From: Scolanthus callimorphus
Lineage: Eukaryota; Cnidaria; Anthozoa; Actiniaria; Edwardsiidae
DNA: 64,000 bases
Reading direction: 5' to 3'
Assembly: GCA_033964015.1 (NCBI GenBank)
Contig: CM066915.1
Location: 10,129,573 to 10,193,572, forward strand
The notes below the pieces were generated by a model that saw only the letters and a program-made list of their open reading frames with translations, searched no databases and was not told where the DNA came from. Positions 1 to 11,449 of this stretch are shown here, one piece after another. Positions within the stretch are counted from its first letter, which is position 1. Each line of letters starts with the position of its first letter. The position numbers and the translations under genes were made by a program.

Positions 1-146
1 TCCTATATATTTGATCTCTCTCTCTCGTCTGCATGCGCTCGGGTCAAGACACACCAATAAACCTCTGTAAATATTCTCGATTAATGATTGTCAAATAAAA
101 CGAACGAATCATTACACCCAGTCACAAACTGGATTTTTTAAATTTG

Positions 147-290
147 AACCACCCACCCTTGGAGTTCCAGTAATTTTCTCATGACCACCCTGGGAATTGC
201 GCTTAACCACCCTAGAATTTCGTATTTAAGGGTGTCCACCCTGGAATTCTAAGCTCTACTTCAACCACCCACCATTGAATTCCAAGGAAT
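147..290. repeat. Degenerate tandem repeat (ACCACCCTGGAATT-like)
   Basis: Four or five imperfect units carrying 'accaccc' followed by a 'ggaattc'-like segment follow one another at roughly 30-50 bp spacing. No reading frame is associated with them. The rest of 1-770 shows no gene. Confidence 0.5.
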
Positions 291-587
291 TCCTAGGGGA
301 GGTGCGACCGCCCAATTGGCATGGGGTGGGGCACTCCCTCGCATATGGTAGATGGGCATGCTAGGGTGGTATGTTTTTGGCGCTCCTGAGGTCTGACATA
401 GGCACAAGGAGTATAGGTAACAGGTAGGAGGTCTGCCTTAGGGTATAGTTTTTTTGTTGTTGCTGATAGGGTATGTATTACAGTACGGCTACCCGTACTC
501 AGCGATAAAGACAGTATATTTTAGAACCTTTTACACAATTAGCAAAATTCTGCTTTGATTGAGACCACTGGACCAACCAGGTTACCA

Positions 588-605
588 CCCCCCCCCCCCC
601 CCCCC
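588..605. repeat. Poly-C homopolymer tract
   Basis: A run of 18 cytosines. Length in the assembly may be unreliable. Confidence 0.9.
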
Positions 606-770
606 TCCTGATGCACGATTGTGCAGAACATACTTACTAACAAAACCTATTATACACTGAGTACGACAAGAAGTTTATATTATTTCATGCTTAAAAAATG
701 CATGAATAATTAATACCAACAATACAATAGAAACACAATAAGAATAACAGGCCATAGCATAGCATCCCAA

Positions 771-1121
771 GGGGGGACTCCCTATTTGGGGCGCAGGTGA
801 CGTTGTACCTTCTAGGGTTTAAAATCAGGCTTCTGATTTCTACCTTTTAGGGGGATAAATTTGAAAACTTGCAATTGTTTCCAGATAGGTACCTGTTAGA
901 GTCCATTCTAGCAAATCAATCAAATTACACTTGTTGGTAGCCTGAATTTCAGACCTATTTTCCTTGGATTAAATATGCAAGAAAATTATGAGGGAAAATA
1001 TGTCTTGCTGTTACCTTTTAGGAGCCAAAGTCAACTCAGCGACGCCATGTATGGTACCTTTTAGGGGTGAAATTGAAAGTCCTGAGGAGCACCCCCGCCT
1101 GAAAAATGGAAGAGTCCCCCT
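771..1121. mobile_element. Short TIR repeat (MITE-like), copy 1 of a family seen twice
   Basis: The segment starts with a GGGGGGACTCC end and finishes with an AGAGTCCCCC end in inverted orientation. Inside are repeated phrases of the type 'cttttaggggt'. A second, diverged copy with the same ends and internal phrases lies at 46428-46797. There is no convincing ORF, so I infer a non-autonomous element. No clear target-site duplication was established. Confidence 0.5.
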
Positions 1122-1281
1122 GGGTGTAGCATATCAAGTTTCGCTGCCATTTTTTCTTAAACAGAGGTCACTAGAAGGGAGGATGTCTTCTCCAAATTAG
1201 TAGTTTGCAACATTCGCATCATTTAGCCTTATGCTCTCTAACCGATTCTATTGACAAGTATTTATAGTAAAAATACACTGT

Positions 1282-1573
1282 ATAGCAGCTTTCACATAAC
1301 TGCCGTGAAAGCAATCCATGAGTAATTCACTATCCTATCAAATGCAATAGAAATTTGACAATTTTAATGAAAACCAACGAGAGAGCAAGGTGATTCACAA
1401 TCTCTCCTTTTTGTGAGTGACTTAATTAGAAGTAATTGTGTAATTATGTTCTCTACACGATCTGATTAGCTTAAGGATCAAAGACCATGCTCTTAACCAA
1501 TCACAGCCCAAACCAATCTCAATTACCACGTTATTTGTAATTACTCATGACAGTTATGTGGAAACTGCTCTAA
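1282..1573. mobile_element. Foldback/MITE-like inverted repeat
   Basis: The left arm reads TAGCAGCTTTCACATAACTG. The right end, in reverse complement, reads TAGAGCAGTTTCCACATAAC, and both arms continue into 'catgagtaatt' sequence. A related 'gactgtcatgagtaatt' phrase occurs in the foldback at 11.45-12.43 kb. No ORF is present. The flank 1574-2670 shows nothing else but a short hairpin around 2195-2275 built on 'ggggtgttatcca'. Confidence 0.5.
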
Positions 1574-2674
1574 TCATGTTTTACTTGTGTCATGGTATGG
1601 TCTGTCCAAAAGCCACCTCTGGCTGCTGTTGTCACTGAAATTTAAAGAAAATAGCCAATAAGTCTGATGAGCCTTGAAGACAGATCTTATTAACCAGTCT
1701 TATGTAAACCAAGCATGGCTATGGATACTTACAGGAATTTTAGTAGCTGAATATACTGGAGTACCATTGTTATTATAAGAGCCACAAATATTAAATCAAG
1801 TACAGTATTAATGAATTATATCAAACACAATTATCTTATGCCTGTATCAGGCACTCCTATCACTATTTATTTTTTCAATAATAATGAAAAATACTTAACA
1901 AATTTATTTACCACGCTTTATGTCATTATTGTCGTCAAAAAGTTGTGGGCGCACGAGCCGCAGTCGTGCTTTTTACCATGAAAAAATTAAATATTTTGCT
2001 CAAATAGACATTTTCCGTTGGGAATTGCACACGGATTGGAATTGTTTTCCGTTGGATTAGAAGCGTGCATGCATGCTGATGCAAGGAGCATTGTCTGCAA
2101 TCTTATTTACCATGGCAAATCAACCATAAACAATAAACTTTGTAAAAGATGATTGGATGTAACCACTATGCTTTAGCAATAATTAACATATGGATAATCA
2201 GGTGGAGGGGGTGTTATCCATTGGGGCAAAGGCTGATGTGGATAACACCCCGGAGATGTTATATTAGTATCCATAACATACAAAGCTGAATTCATTGATT
2301 GTTTTATTATTCATTCAAACTTTCAATTGTATTGTTGTTCATTCAAAATTACAGCTAAAACCGTTGCATCGTGACTCGCATTTTCAAAACATCAATTTGT
2401 TTTTGGCTTTGCTGTTCTGCCAATCAAACTATCTGAGCTGGCCAATGAAACTCTTGCCTAGTGCAGTCAAATGGCTTTTCTCCTAACTATAACCAGACAA
2501 CGTCGTGACAGAATGCCAATCAGAAGCAGGAAAATGTGCTGAATGAATAATATTCATTTATTTATTCATACATAGAAATAAAAAATAACATGTTTCGATG
2601 TATTTTTTAGTATATTCAAGGTATGTTCCATTCACAAAAAGTGATAAAACAAATTAACAAAGAGATCTGCAACC

Positions 2675-3249
2675 AATTGACAACCCCGCACCCCCCATTC
2701 GCGCATTAGCGGGGCATTCACCTTTTTGCCAAGTGAAAGGCAGTGGGTGCCTAGATTTGCGGGGACAATCTGAGAGGTGAATGCACCATCCCCAGGGTAA
2801 CAATTAAGAGTGAATGCGCTCCTTGCCCAACGAATTTAGAAAAATAACACAAAGGATTTTTACTCACTGAAAAGAGTCATTTCAATGGTGCTCAGTTTTC
2901 AAGCAGCTGCAGCCGATCGCAAAGCGCAATAAAACCATATTTTTCTACTTGCATGTACTTTCGCTAGTGTAGATTAAAATTTAATATGTGTAATTCAAGT
3001 AACAAAAATCTGTATTTGTCACGTCTTTTGTGAAGTAAGGGGCTGATCATATGGATGTGAGACAACCCGGAAAGCGGGCTGGTTTCTGTTGTGTAATGTC
3101 CCGGGGAAGAGAGTGACTCCCCGCTCGATGTACTGTGTGGAAGCCGTGAAAGAAAGCGCATCTCCCAACCAACGGGGCAGTAATGTAGTGTGAATTCTGT
3201 ACGAAAGCCCCGCTAATGCGCGAATGGGGGGTGCGGGGCTGTCAATTGA
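2675..3249. mobile_element. MITE-like element with ~43-bp terminal inverted repeats
   Basis: The left end (2675-2720, CAATTGACAACCCCGCACCC...) is the near-perfect reverse complement of the right end (3206-3249). The GC-rich arms are joined by about 480 bp without a credible gene. The outer 'gtcaattgac' is itself palindromic, so the exact target duplication is unclear. Confidence 0.65.
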
Positions 3250-3259
3250 CTGGTGCATA

Positions 3260-4960
3260 AGATTGAGGGAGAATTTCACTTAATTTTGGGGGGTTCCCAA
3301 AATGCTGACGCTTTTCCAGCTTCTGGGATGCAGATGATCCAATGCATTTTAGAGACCCTCACAAAGTAGTCTTTTATTGGAAGGCAATATTTGTTTATTA
3401 TTATTGAAAAAATGATAGGAGTGCCTGATGATTACCATGTTATGAAATTATTTCAGCGGCCTGTCAAAACTTCAAGCAATATTTTTTAACTAATAGACTA
3501 TGAATTGTGTCTGTTTTGAGCAACATTAACATCTATGTTGAGCAAAATTTACACATTTCCACTTCTAAGTTCATGCCTTCTGACAAGAGAAAAAAAATGC
3601 CAGTGCCTTGAAAGCAATAATTATTCCAAGATAGATCTCCACTTGCCTGTCATATGTGAAATACTCTGTGAAGCATCCCCTGCAGCCAGGAATACAACTT
3701 GGGAATTTCTACAAAATTAAATTAAACACAAAAGTTTTAGAATCGGTCCGACGCTCGTAAATCAACCCGTCTTTCTCTCTCCTGCTCTCCTGAAAAATCG
3801 TTGTACCCGAACCAAATTGAAAAGTCGAAAATGTCTCAATTTTAAGAATAAATAGCTTATAGATACATTAGAAAATCAAGAATCATTGTACCATTATCTA
3901 AATCTAAAGTAAGGAGCCGCTTGGACTTGGAGATTATAACCTTTCACTGATGTTTTTGCCCTTCTATGACGACCAAACTCGCGAGTTCAAGATGACTGCT
4001 ACATGCGTGACACTAGTTATTTTCTTACATGACTTTCTCCCGAGTCTCTCCGCCAAAAGTATAAACACAGCCACGCCAGTTGTCAGCTCTACTATATATT
4101 TTTAAAGCATTAGAAAGTACGGTATTGTGATTGCAATCCAGAAAAAAAGCTTAAACCACAATGCCAATGGTCGAGCGTGTAAAAACGACTAATTTCCCGA
4201 GCGGCCACTGGCACGATCGTCGCATTCAACTTTCTCCTTTTTCAAACTAGCGTAGCGAGCGAATCGATTGAAAGACCGCAAAACGCGGAAAAGAACTCGA
4301 ATGAAAGTTTGCGATAGATAAAAAAATGATTACTACTGAATGGCCCCTTTATACTTTAGCTACAAAGTTTAAGTATCTACCTTGAAAATGGGTTTCTGGT
4401 CGTTGTTTGCGTCTTTCTCACGCGCGCTAAGCCGCTAGCTCTTTCTTTGTTCGTCTTCTTTTTCGACTTCCCTCTACATGTACTGTGGTATTCTTCTCTA
4501 CACGGCTTGCTTCTTTCCTTCGACAAACATTTTTTTCGTAATCATGACTTCATTCACTAAAATCGTGTTGTCAACTTGATCAAACGCTTCACTTTTTGAC
4601 GAAGAGTAAAAACCGTCGCGCGTTGTGTCGTTTGTTCACTTTGCATTTCATGCTTTGCCCGGCTTCTTCCCGTCGCTGTTTCTAGCTCTCTGCTCGTCTT
4701 TCTGGTCTTCTGTTAAAATTCTCTCTTCATTTTTCTCGTCTTGTCATCGATTTTTTAACAGAGAAGAAGTATACGGAGGTACAGACAGAGTCCTGCAGAA
4801 AAATGATCTGAAGGTTCCGGGGTTCCCTGTGGTGGGGCGCGCAAACCGACACGCACGGACGCGCCCGCGATACCCAAATGGGAATACCGCTGAACCATGA
4901 AAAATGAAGTCGATCGTATACCTGAGTTCTATTTTGAGCCTATTGTATTCTTCCTGCGAT
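3260..4960. other. Non-coding stretch, no gene recognised
   Basis: Only short chance ORFs are present. I see no recognisable protein motif, RNA gene or strong repeat between the MITE at 2.7-3.2 kb and the repeat at 4.97 kb. Confidence 0.4.
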
Positions 4961-4965
4961 ACCTA

Positions 4966-5830
4966 TGGTGCTCCGCTCTGCGGCCTTCGGCCGCTAAGGA
5001 GCTCCACTAATACTGTGCGGGCTGAAACCCGGCGCTATTACAGCAACTCAATGAATTATATGTGATATCGACTTATACAAAGGTCTCTGCTTCGGGGGTG
5101 GAAGACGTCATTTTGTCACGTTGTCACACCTATGAGAGCGGGACTGGAAACAAGGTCTTCTAGATTACTTTGGAGAGCTTACTTTATGTCTGAAGTCAAT
5201 TTATCATTGCGATAAGGGATATTTGAGCCTGGTCTTAGCACTTCCGGTTTTCAAAATACAAATTATGCTAGCATTGCTTTTTGACAAAAAATCTAAAAAT
5301 TATGCTCGTTTTGACAAATTATGCCAAAAATTATGCTAGCACAATCGACTCGAGCCTAACGCCGTCCGTCCGTTCGTCCGTGTACACATGGATCCCTGTG
5401 CTATACAAAGAAAAAATCGTTTCTCCTGAAGGGAACATGCTAAGACAACCATACTTGGGATATTTTGTCTATGCTACGAGGGGGGTGTTGTAACACGGTC
5501 ACGTGGCGTTTGAGAAATTAATATCTCATAAAGGGAGGGCTCTAAAACAACCAAACTTGGGTAGTGTTGTCTAGGTTACCAGATGAGGGAAATTAAGTGG
5601 TCACGTGATGTGACGTCACCGATAACGTCATCCATGCTCAAAAAATTCAAATCTCGTGAAGGAAAGGCTCCAGGACAAACCAAACTTAGGTAGAATTGTC
5701 TTGGTCACAAGAAAAACTGCAACGAAGTGGTCTTAATTGTATGTGTGCATCAACGATGACACCGAGCTTTACAAATGACATAAAACTAACTGGGAGCTCC
5801 GCTTTTAGGCAGTGCCTAAATCTATTTATT
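4966..5830 (-). mobile_element. Diverged single copy of the TGACGTCA-minisatellite repeat family
   Basis: One end is a hairpin around 4968-5005 (GGTGCTCCGC, a GGCC-TTCG-GGCC stem, then GGAGCTCC). The other end is GGGAGCTCCGCTTTTAGGC followed by a 'gcctaaatctat' tail at 5800-5830. Both ends match, in inverse orientation, the ends of the tandem copies at 16.24-18.83 kb. The middle contains recognisable decayed units ('accaaacttgggtagtgttgtct', 'cacgtgatgtgacgtcaccgat'). It is non-coding; a Helitron-like origin is possible but not shown. Confidence 0.55.
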
Positions 5831-6228
5831 ATTTTTTTTCTTGGTTGTCTCTGCTGGGAAGTTGGCCGAACATAACTGAAAATTGTTCGGACACTTGGCG
5901 ATTTTGGTCGGACATTCTGCAATTACCAGCTCTATAACTGAACAGGAGTGAGCGAGAAGACAAAAGAGAAGGCGAAAAAAAAAGACGTTTTAAAAATTTC
6001 AGGTCAACAAATGAAAAGCTGAACAGCAACCGTGACGTCATTAAAACCGAGCATGTGCGTTTCGAAAGCAGCCATCCCACATGGATGTAAGCGGAGCTCA
6101 CGTTGACTAGAGCTAGCGAGATTTGAAATTTTTGCACTTGGACGAGTGTTCCAATACGCGCAGTGTAACAACAGCGCTTGGTTCGAGTAGGCCTAGAAGA
6201 CAAGTTGAAGACGGGATCTTTTAAAAAT

Positions 6229-6680
6229 GCAAGGGAAATTTAGTAAAAGACAAAGGATTATTTTGTCTACTAAGGGACCGGTCATTATTTATAGAAATTC
6301 GTCATTTGGGCCGCGCTTCACGCAAATGAATAATAATAATTTCGGCGCGCAATTGCGCGCATGAATAATAAAAACTACAGGATTTGTTTACTATAAATAA
6401 AAAACGGAATGTTCATCTACACTTTCTTGGTGAAAGTGCTTTTATCAATGAAATGGCTTGATGAAATGCGTTTATCAAAATTCGGGCGCGCAACGAAAGA
6501 AAAATGTGATCTCCTCTATCTGTAAACTGACCGGTCCCTAAATTTCCCTTGCAATAGTAATGATGGAAATTTAGTAGACAAAAGAGTCCTTTGTCTTTTA
6601 CTAAATTTCCCTCTGGTGACGTCACGAGAGGGATATTTAGTAAAAGGCAAAGGATTCTTTTGTCTACTAATTTCCCCTTG
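6229..6680. repeat. Nested palindromic repeats
   Basis: The phrase 'tttagtaaaagacaaaggattcttttgtctactaa' or its reverse complement recurs at about 6238, 6575 and 6640. 'gaccggtccctaaatttcccttgca' mirrors 'tgcaagggaaattta...gggaccggtc'. This is consistent with foldback elements inserted in one another. The sub-segment 6295-6375 ('cgtcatttgggccgcg...' with 'catgaataat') has a relative at 54168-54245. No gene is seen. Confidence 0.5.
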
Positions 6681-7521
6681 CATTTATAATAGAACGTTTT
6701 CACGTAACTCGTTTTAACATGCAAATGAGTTGAGCTAACATGCTAATGAGGTCCGCGCGCGAGTAAGTCGAACAGCAAGTAGGTTTAGAGTAAGCACAAT
6801 CTTTTATTTTGCCAAGCTGAGGATAAAAATATTGTCCGAATTAACAATGGTTTTGATTCTATTTCTTGAGGGGAAGTATTTCTAGGAAAATGTCATTTAA
6901 TGCACAGTTTAAAATAAAACTATAAACTTCGCGCGAAGTCTCAAATCGTTACATACATTTCACATTTCGACTTTTCAAATTGAACCATTTGCTAGGAGGT
7001 GTGCACCTGCGGGAAGATTCAAGGGCTGCCCAGGACCAATTCCCGGCATATGTCGGAATGCGTTTGCATGCTTCCTAGGAATCCTGCTTGCATATAGCGT
7101 AGTTGCCCTTCGTTGTTTAAGCTGCTCAGGACTGCAGCCGTAGCGCGAGAAGTTTAGAATTTCTTGACACGTCTCGTTGCTCATAGAAACCATTCACACA
7201 AGACTCGTGCTCGAGTTCCAGGCACATACAGCATTTTAGTCTTTTCTAAATCTTTAGCTGTTTGCCATTCATATTTTATTTGTGCTTTCTCGAAATACAA
7301 CGAACTGAATTAGATGATTCTGACGAACCTCTTGGTCATACCAGCATACAACCGTTCCTGGTAGGCATAAATCCAATTTGAAACTGTTTCAAGAACTTTT
7401 TTTATTTGGCACGCTTCTCTTCAAAACTTTGAAAATTATTTTGCTTCAGACTGCGCAAAGTAGACCGACAACAGATCTAAAGCAAAAATTAGCGAACAAG
7501 AAAAAGTGTTTGTCCTAGCAA

Positions 7522-9041
7522 GTTACAATCTGGCATTTTAACAACAGCAAGAGCGCGTGTTCTTACGGACTGCCGGAAAGAGTAATCAAGCTGTACACAA
7601 AGCAATCAGATGATAAGATCAGGGTGGGGAAGGGGTTCTCCGTGATCCGTGATTCACCCCAAATTTGCTCCGTGACTCGTGAAAACAGGAAAATTATTGC
7701 CGTGATCCGTGAAATCTCATGCCCTCGTGACCCGTGATTTTACGAATTTCTCTTACGTGACTCGTGATTACAGGCCTAGAGATTCGTGAAACGTGAAAGC
7801 TGGTCATTAGAGACGGACCATTTGGACCAATATCGAGCAGGCTCATTCTCTCCTGACTGCTTTTTAGGGAACTAACCTGACGTCCTTAAAAATACATTGT
7901 TTTTTTTGTCGGCTCGCGCTGCGCGCTCGCCATTTACAACATCAAAATGTCTTTTTAAAATTAAGTAAATTTACTATCAGCAAACAATCCTGGACTTTCC
8001 CCATTCTTGTAACTTATATGTCCAAAATTTGCAGCGCGCTTCGCGCGCATAAAAAGGAAACTTTAGTGTAGCATTTAGAAACTAAAACATCGTGCTGTGC
8101 TTTTTTTTAGTTTTGGAAAATTTCTATTATGTTTTTTCTGTTACTCCATTTCTTCAGCGTGATTTTTATGCCTCAGAAGTAAGAATTTCATTAACCGCGT
8201 AGATTGATGTTCAAAATCGCAGCGCGCTTCGCGCGCATCCAGAAACATACAAGCAAGGCTCGGTACTGATCCGAACCATCTTCATAGCAGCAAAAATTTT
8301 GATCTGGATGCTATGAGCAAACGAATTTCGCGAAATGATAAAATAACAGGAGACCTTGAAATCGTACTTTATTGAATTGTGATCAACTGTCGTTTTGATG
8401 GCGATATAATTTAAGTGAAATCTCACACCATCAAAAGAAATATCAGGAAAAAAGATCGAGCACAGTACTTATATCACTATATTTACTTAAAACACAACTT
8501 GCATAATCGTTTTTAAAATTTTACTTCCGTGATTCGTGAAAAGCGTTTTCATAACTCCGTGATCCGTGAAATAACGAAAAATCGGTCCGTGATTCGTGAT
8601 CGCTACCCCCCCTTCACCACCCTGTAAGATGATAACCAGAATGAACAATATCGTCAATCAAGATCTCGCCTCCAAACCCTCGACCTCAACTTCCACAGAG
8701 ATGGAAGTTAGACCAGCTCCTCGGAAAACTGATGACCTCATGAACTATGCCACTAAGCACACGCCAGCTGAGCGGAAATTACAAAGCAAACTTGGGGGAT
8801 TAAAGGCTTCGTCATCAGAAGCGAGGGAAGGGGACGTGGCCGGCGGGGCGAAGAAGAAAAAGAAAACAGAAAAAGCGAGGGAGGCACAGAAGTCACATAT
8901 AGGTATGTGTTCTAAAGCCATAGAGACCCTTGATAAAGTCGGCAGTCTTCTCGAAAAAGTCGACAAACAACTAAACAAGAATCTGTGCGTGAAGTTGATT
9001 AAAAACTCTGAAAACCTTTTGTTAACGAAAATATTCTATTG
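7522..9041 (+). pseudogene. Lysine-rich ORF/exon split by a MITE insertion
   Basis: The downstream part (from 8625) encodes a hydrophilic protein: Ser/Thr-rich segment, a KTDDLMNYATKHTPAERKL stretch, a run of five lysines and a heptad-like C-terminus (IETLDKVGSLLEKVDKQL) suggesting a coiled coil. The upstream 7522-7619 is open in the same frame after a plausible splice acceptor (ttgtcctag, ends 7521). The two open stretches are separated by the MITE at 7620-8624; without it and one copy of its TAAGAT duplication the frame is uninterrupted (seen directly). Function is unknown. It may be a gene carried by the surrounding TIR element or a host exon captured by it. Confidence 0.45.
7620..8624. 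mobile_element. MITE with CAGGGTGG termini and TAAGAT target duplication
   Basis: The left end is CAGGGTGGGGAAGGGG; the right end in reverse complement is CAGGGTGGTGAAGGGG. TAAGAT flanks both sides (7614-7619 and 8625-8630). Subterminal DNA is packed with variants of 'ccgtgatccgtgatt' at both ends. There is no ORF of note. CAGGG-type ends resemble hAT elements, but the 6-bp duplication is shorter than the usual 8 bp, so superfamily is uncertain. Confidence 0.65.
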
Positions 9042-9330
9042 AAACTGCAAGAGACAGAAATTCAATCCAGAGATTCATGTATTTAATTGTAAAATAAAAG
9101 GAATAAATATTGTGATTTTTGATTGGAATTGCTGCTATCTTAAGCGCTAGAATTCAGACAAGACCCTAGTCGCGCGCGGACCTCATTAGCATGTTAGCTC
9201 AACTCATTTACATGTTAAAACAAGTTACGTGAAAACGTTCTAATGAGGGAATTTAGCTAGTAAATGTCCCTCGGAGAACAAAAGAAACCGAGGCGATCAT
9301 GGTATTACTCATCGAATAGACCGCAAGTAA

Positions 9331-9840
9331 ATGACAATAAGTTTGATTGTTTTTTTCCAAAAGAAAAATCTTTCAACTTTAGACGAGGATCAGAAGAAAT
9401 CATGCGAGGAGTTTTTGACTATAAATGAATGTTTTAAAGCGTTAAAAAAGTTCCCAAAAAATAAATCCCCGGGTTCAGATGAGCTGACTGCCAAATTTTA
9501 TGTGTTCTTTTGGGGAACTCAAGGTGGACTTTTGGTTGACAATTTCGCCTTCCAAAAGGGACAGTTATCTTTTCCACAAATGTTGGGAATTATTAGACTA
9601 ATCCCCAAGAAGTCTAGAAATTTGTTGTTTTTTGAAGAATTGGCGACCAATTTCGTTGCTAAATGTTGATTATAAAATCGCAACTAAAACATTAGCTGTA
9701 AGGTTAAATGTTGTTGCTCCATTTATAATCAAGAATTCACAGACTAGATACATACAGGGCAGGTGCATGGGCAAAATATTCTGTTGATATCAAACATATT
9801 GCTGTACACTGAATTTCAAGATTTAGGTGGTATAGACGAA
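9331..9840 (+). pseudogene. LINE reverse-transcriptase fragment (L1/Tx1-like)
   Basis: The translation includes FPKNKSPGSDELTAKFYVFFW and, in the next part, LIPKK then NWRPISLLNVDYKIATKTLAVRL, the classic order of non-LTR RT motifs. A frame change lies near 9620-9640, where the LIPKK frame leaves the NWRPISLLN frame. The fragment dies around 9840. Endonuclease and the catalytic YxDD region are absent. I infer an old truncated insertion of the L1/Tx1 group. Confidence 0.7.
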
Positions 9841-9918
9841 TTTCTCAGGTATGCGCGCGCATCTTTGTTGTCACGTTCTTGTCACGCAAAAAACGCTTGA
9901 CCGGCCAGAAGAATCAAG

Positions 9919-10590
9919 ATGTCGGACAATGACGAAGAGCCACCAAAGGACTTCAAGGGAATCAAGCGGTTACGGATAAAACAGTTGAGATATTGGTGCA
10001 AAAAACTCAAGCTAGAAAAGACGGGTGTAAGAAAAACTCTTGAAGATCGTCTTGCTTGCGAACTAAATATATCAACGTGCGGGAAAACTGCAAGTGATGA
10101 GACTATCAAAACAAGCGCGGGAAGTGGAGTCAAAGGGACGTATGCTTCACTAGGACCTCTCAACAACATTAGAAGACGATGGACTGAAGACTGCAGAAAA
10201 ATGCCTGACTCCAGCCTGCAAAAGCTAAGAAACTACTTGATTTATTCAGTCGACAAAACCTTCGATGCCGAGCTAAGAGCGTATAAAACATTAAAGGCGT
10301 TTTCTTTATTTGAGGAGGGACATCTTGATAACTTAGAGATGCTCATGATGGAAAATAAACCTTTCTGCCTTTTCAGGTACCTTTTTCCCGTGTTAAGATG
10401 GTTATTATACTTACGTGTATGACGTTTTTCAACAATTCATTAATCAGAAACACGCGCAAATAAATATATTTCCAGGTGTCAGGTGCGACTGTATTCCTTC
10501 GATGTCTACTACACAAAGTTACAAGGTGGTTGTCTGTCTGGACAAGAAGAGTGGTAAAGTGTTTGGCGGACACTGTGTCTGTGTTGCAGG
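9919..10590 (+). CDS. Partial SAP-domain / SWIM-like zinc-finger gene (two exons visible)
   Basis: Exon 1 starts at an ATG in good context (atcaagATGTCGG) at 9919 and runs to about 10376. Residues ~16-46 (IKRLRIKQLRYWCKKLKL...TLEDRL) fit a SAP DNA-binding motif. Exon 2, 10483-10590, encodes CDCIPSMS then YKVVVCLDKKSGKVFGGHCVCVAG, which fits the first half of a SWIM-type zinc finger. A donor at CAG|GTACC and an acceptor at gtgtcag|GTGC join the exons in phase. Exon 2 ends at GG|GTGCGT. In cnidarian genomes such proteins often continue into a YqaJ-type exonuclease domain (knowledge); no such exon is visible downstream, where foldback repeats begin, so the gene is partial or broken. Confidence 0.5.
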
Positions 10591-10778
10591 GTGCGTAATG
10601 TGATTGTTATTGTATCATGGTTATTAAGGGAAGGGGGTTCACAGATAGGGGTGTGGCTGGGTCTTAATGACTGCTATGTAGAACTAAAAATAGGGAATTT
10701 CTAAGGTCTTGTGAATTCATTGGTCCAGCTGGACAAAGGAAAAAAACAACATACAACTGCATGCTAGGCTATTCCCTT

Positions 10779-11370
10779 TTAGTATAAACCAGCTAATGGT
10801 CTATTACAAATCCTGCATTCTGATTGGCTGAGCTACTAATGGTCTATTAGTGATAGACCGTACCTGGCAAAACCACCACCTTTCTTTGCAAGAAAACTTG
10901 ATTTTTTTCAACATAAAATAATGGAATTCATTGCCAAAACCAACCAACTAAATGGTTTATAGTAAAACAATTAGACCTCTCTTCCTCATGTGCTATTTAA
11001 CAATTAGACCTCAAGGCCGAATGTGCTATGATGAATAGACCATGAGGCCGAAGGCCGAATGGTCTATTGATATCATAGCACATGAGGACGAGAGGTCTAA
11101 TTGTTTTAGTATAAACCAACTAGTTGGTCGGATTTGGCAAAGAATTCCATTATTTTATGTTGAAAAAATCAAGTTTTCTTGCAAAGAAAGGTGGTGGTTT
11201 TGCCAGGCACGGTCTATCACTAATAGACCATTAGTAGCTCAGCCAATCAGAATGCAGGATTTGTAATAGACCATTAGTTGGTTTATACTAAGATATCAAT
11301 AGACCATTCGGCCTTCGGCCTCATGGTCTATTCATCATAGCACATTCGGCCTCTAGGTCTAATTGTTAAA
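10779..11370. mobile_element. Large foldback repeat with nested palindromes
   Basis: 'agtataaaccagctaatgg' at 10781 reads back as 'ccattagttggtttatact' at 11272-11289, with about 200-bp arms including 'gtggttttgcca' motifs. The centre and right flank hold a second palindrome built on 'aatagaccat..aggccgaaggccgaatggtctatt'. Non-coding; inferred non-autonomous DNA transposon(s) inserted in each other. Confidence 0.65.
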
Positions 11371-11449
11371 TGTAACTATTTAAACTGCTTGCTTTCCACT
11401 TAAATACCAGTCTCTTTTAACGATGAAAAAAGTATCATGATCAGTTTGA

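Larger units (their letters stand above)
6691..9241. mobile_element. 2.55-kb TIR element (~73-bp terminal inverted repeats)
   Basis: The left arm 6691-6765 begins AGAACGTTTTCACGTAAC and reads through 'catgctaatgaggtccgcgcgcg'. The right arm 9169-9241 is its close reverse complement. The 3-bp AAT on both sides (6688-6690 and 9242-9244) is a possible target duplication. Inside are the disrupted ORF at 7522-9041 and a nested MITE. No transposase motif was recognised, so superfamily is open. Confidence 0.6.

Noticed and set aside
4625..4900. 91-codon ORF with Phe/Ser-rich hydrophobic start
   Set aside because: It starts at a non-ATG codon in pyrimidine-rich DNA and shows no recognised domain or splice signal.
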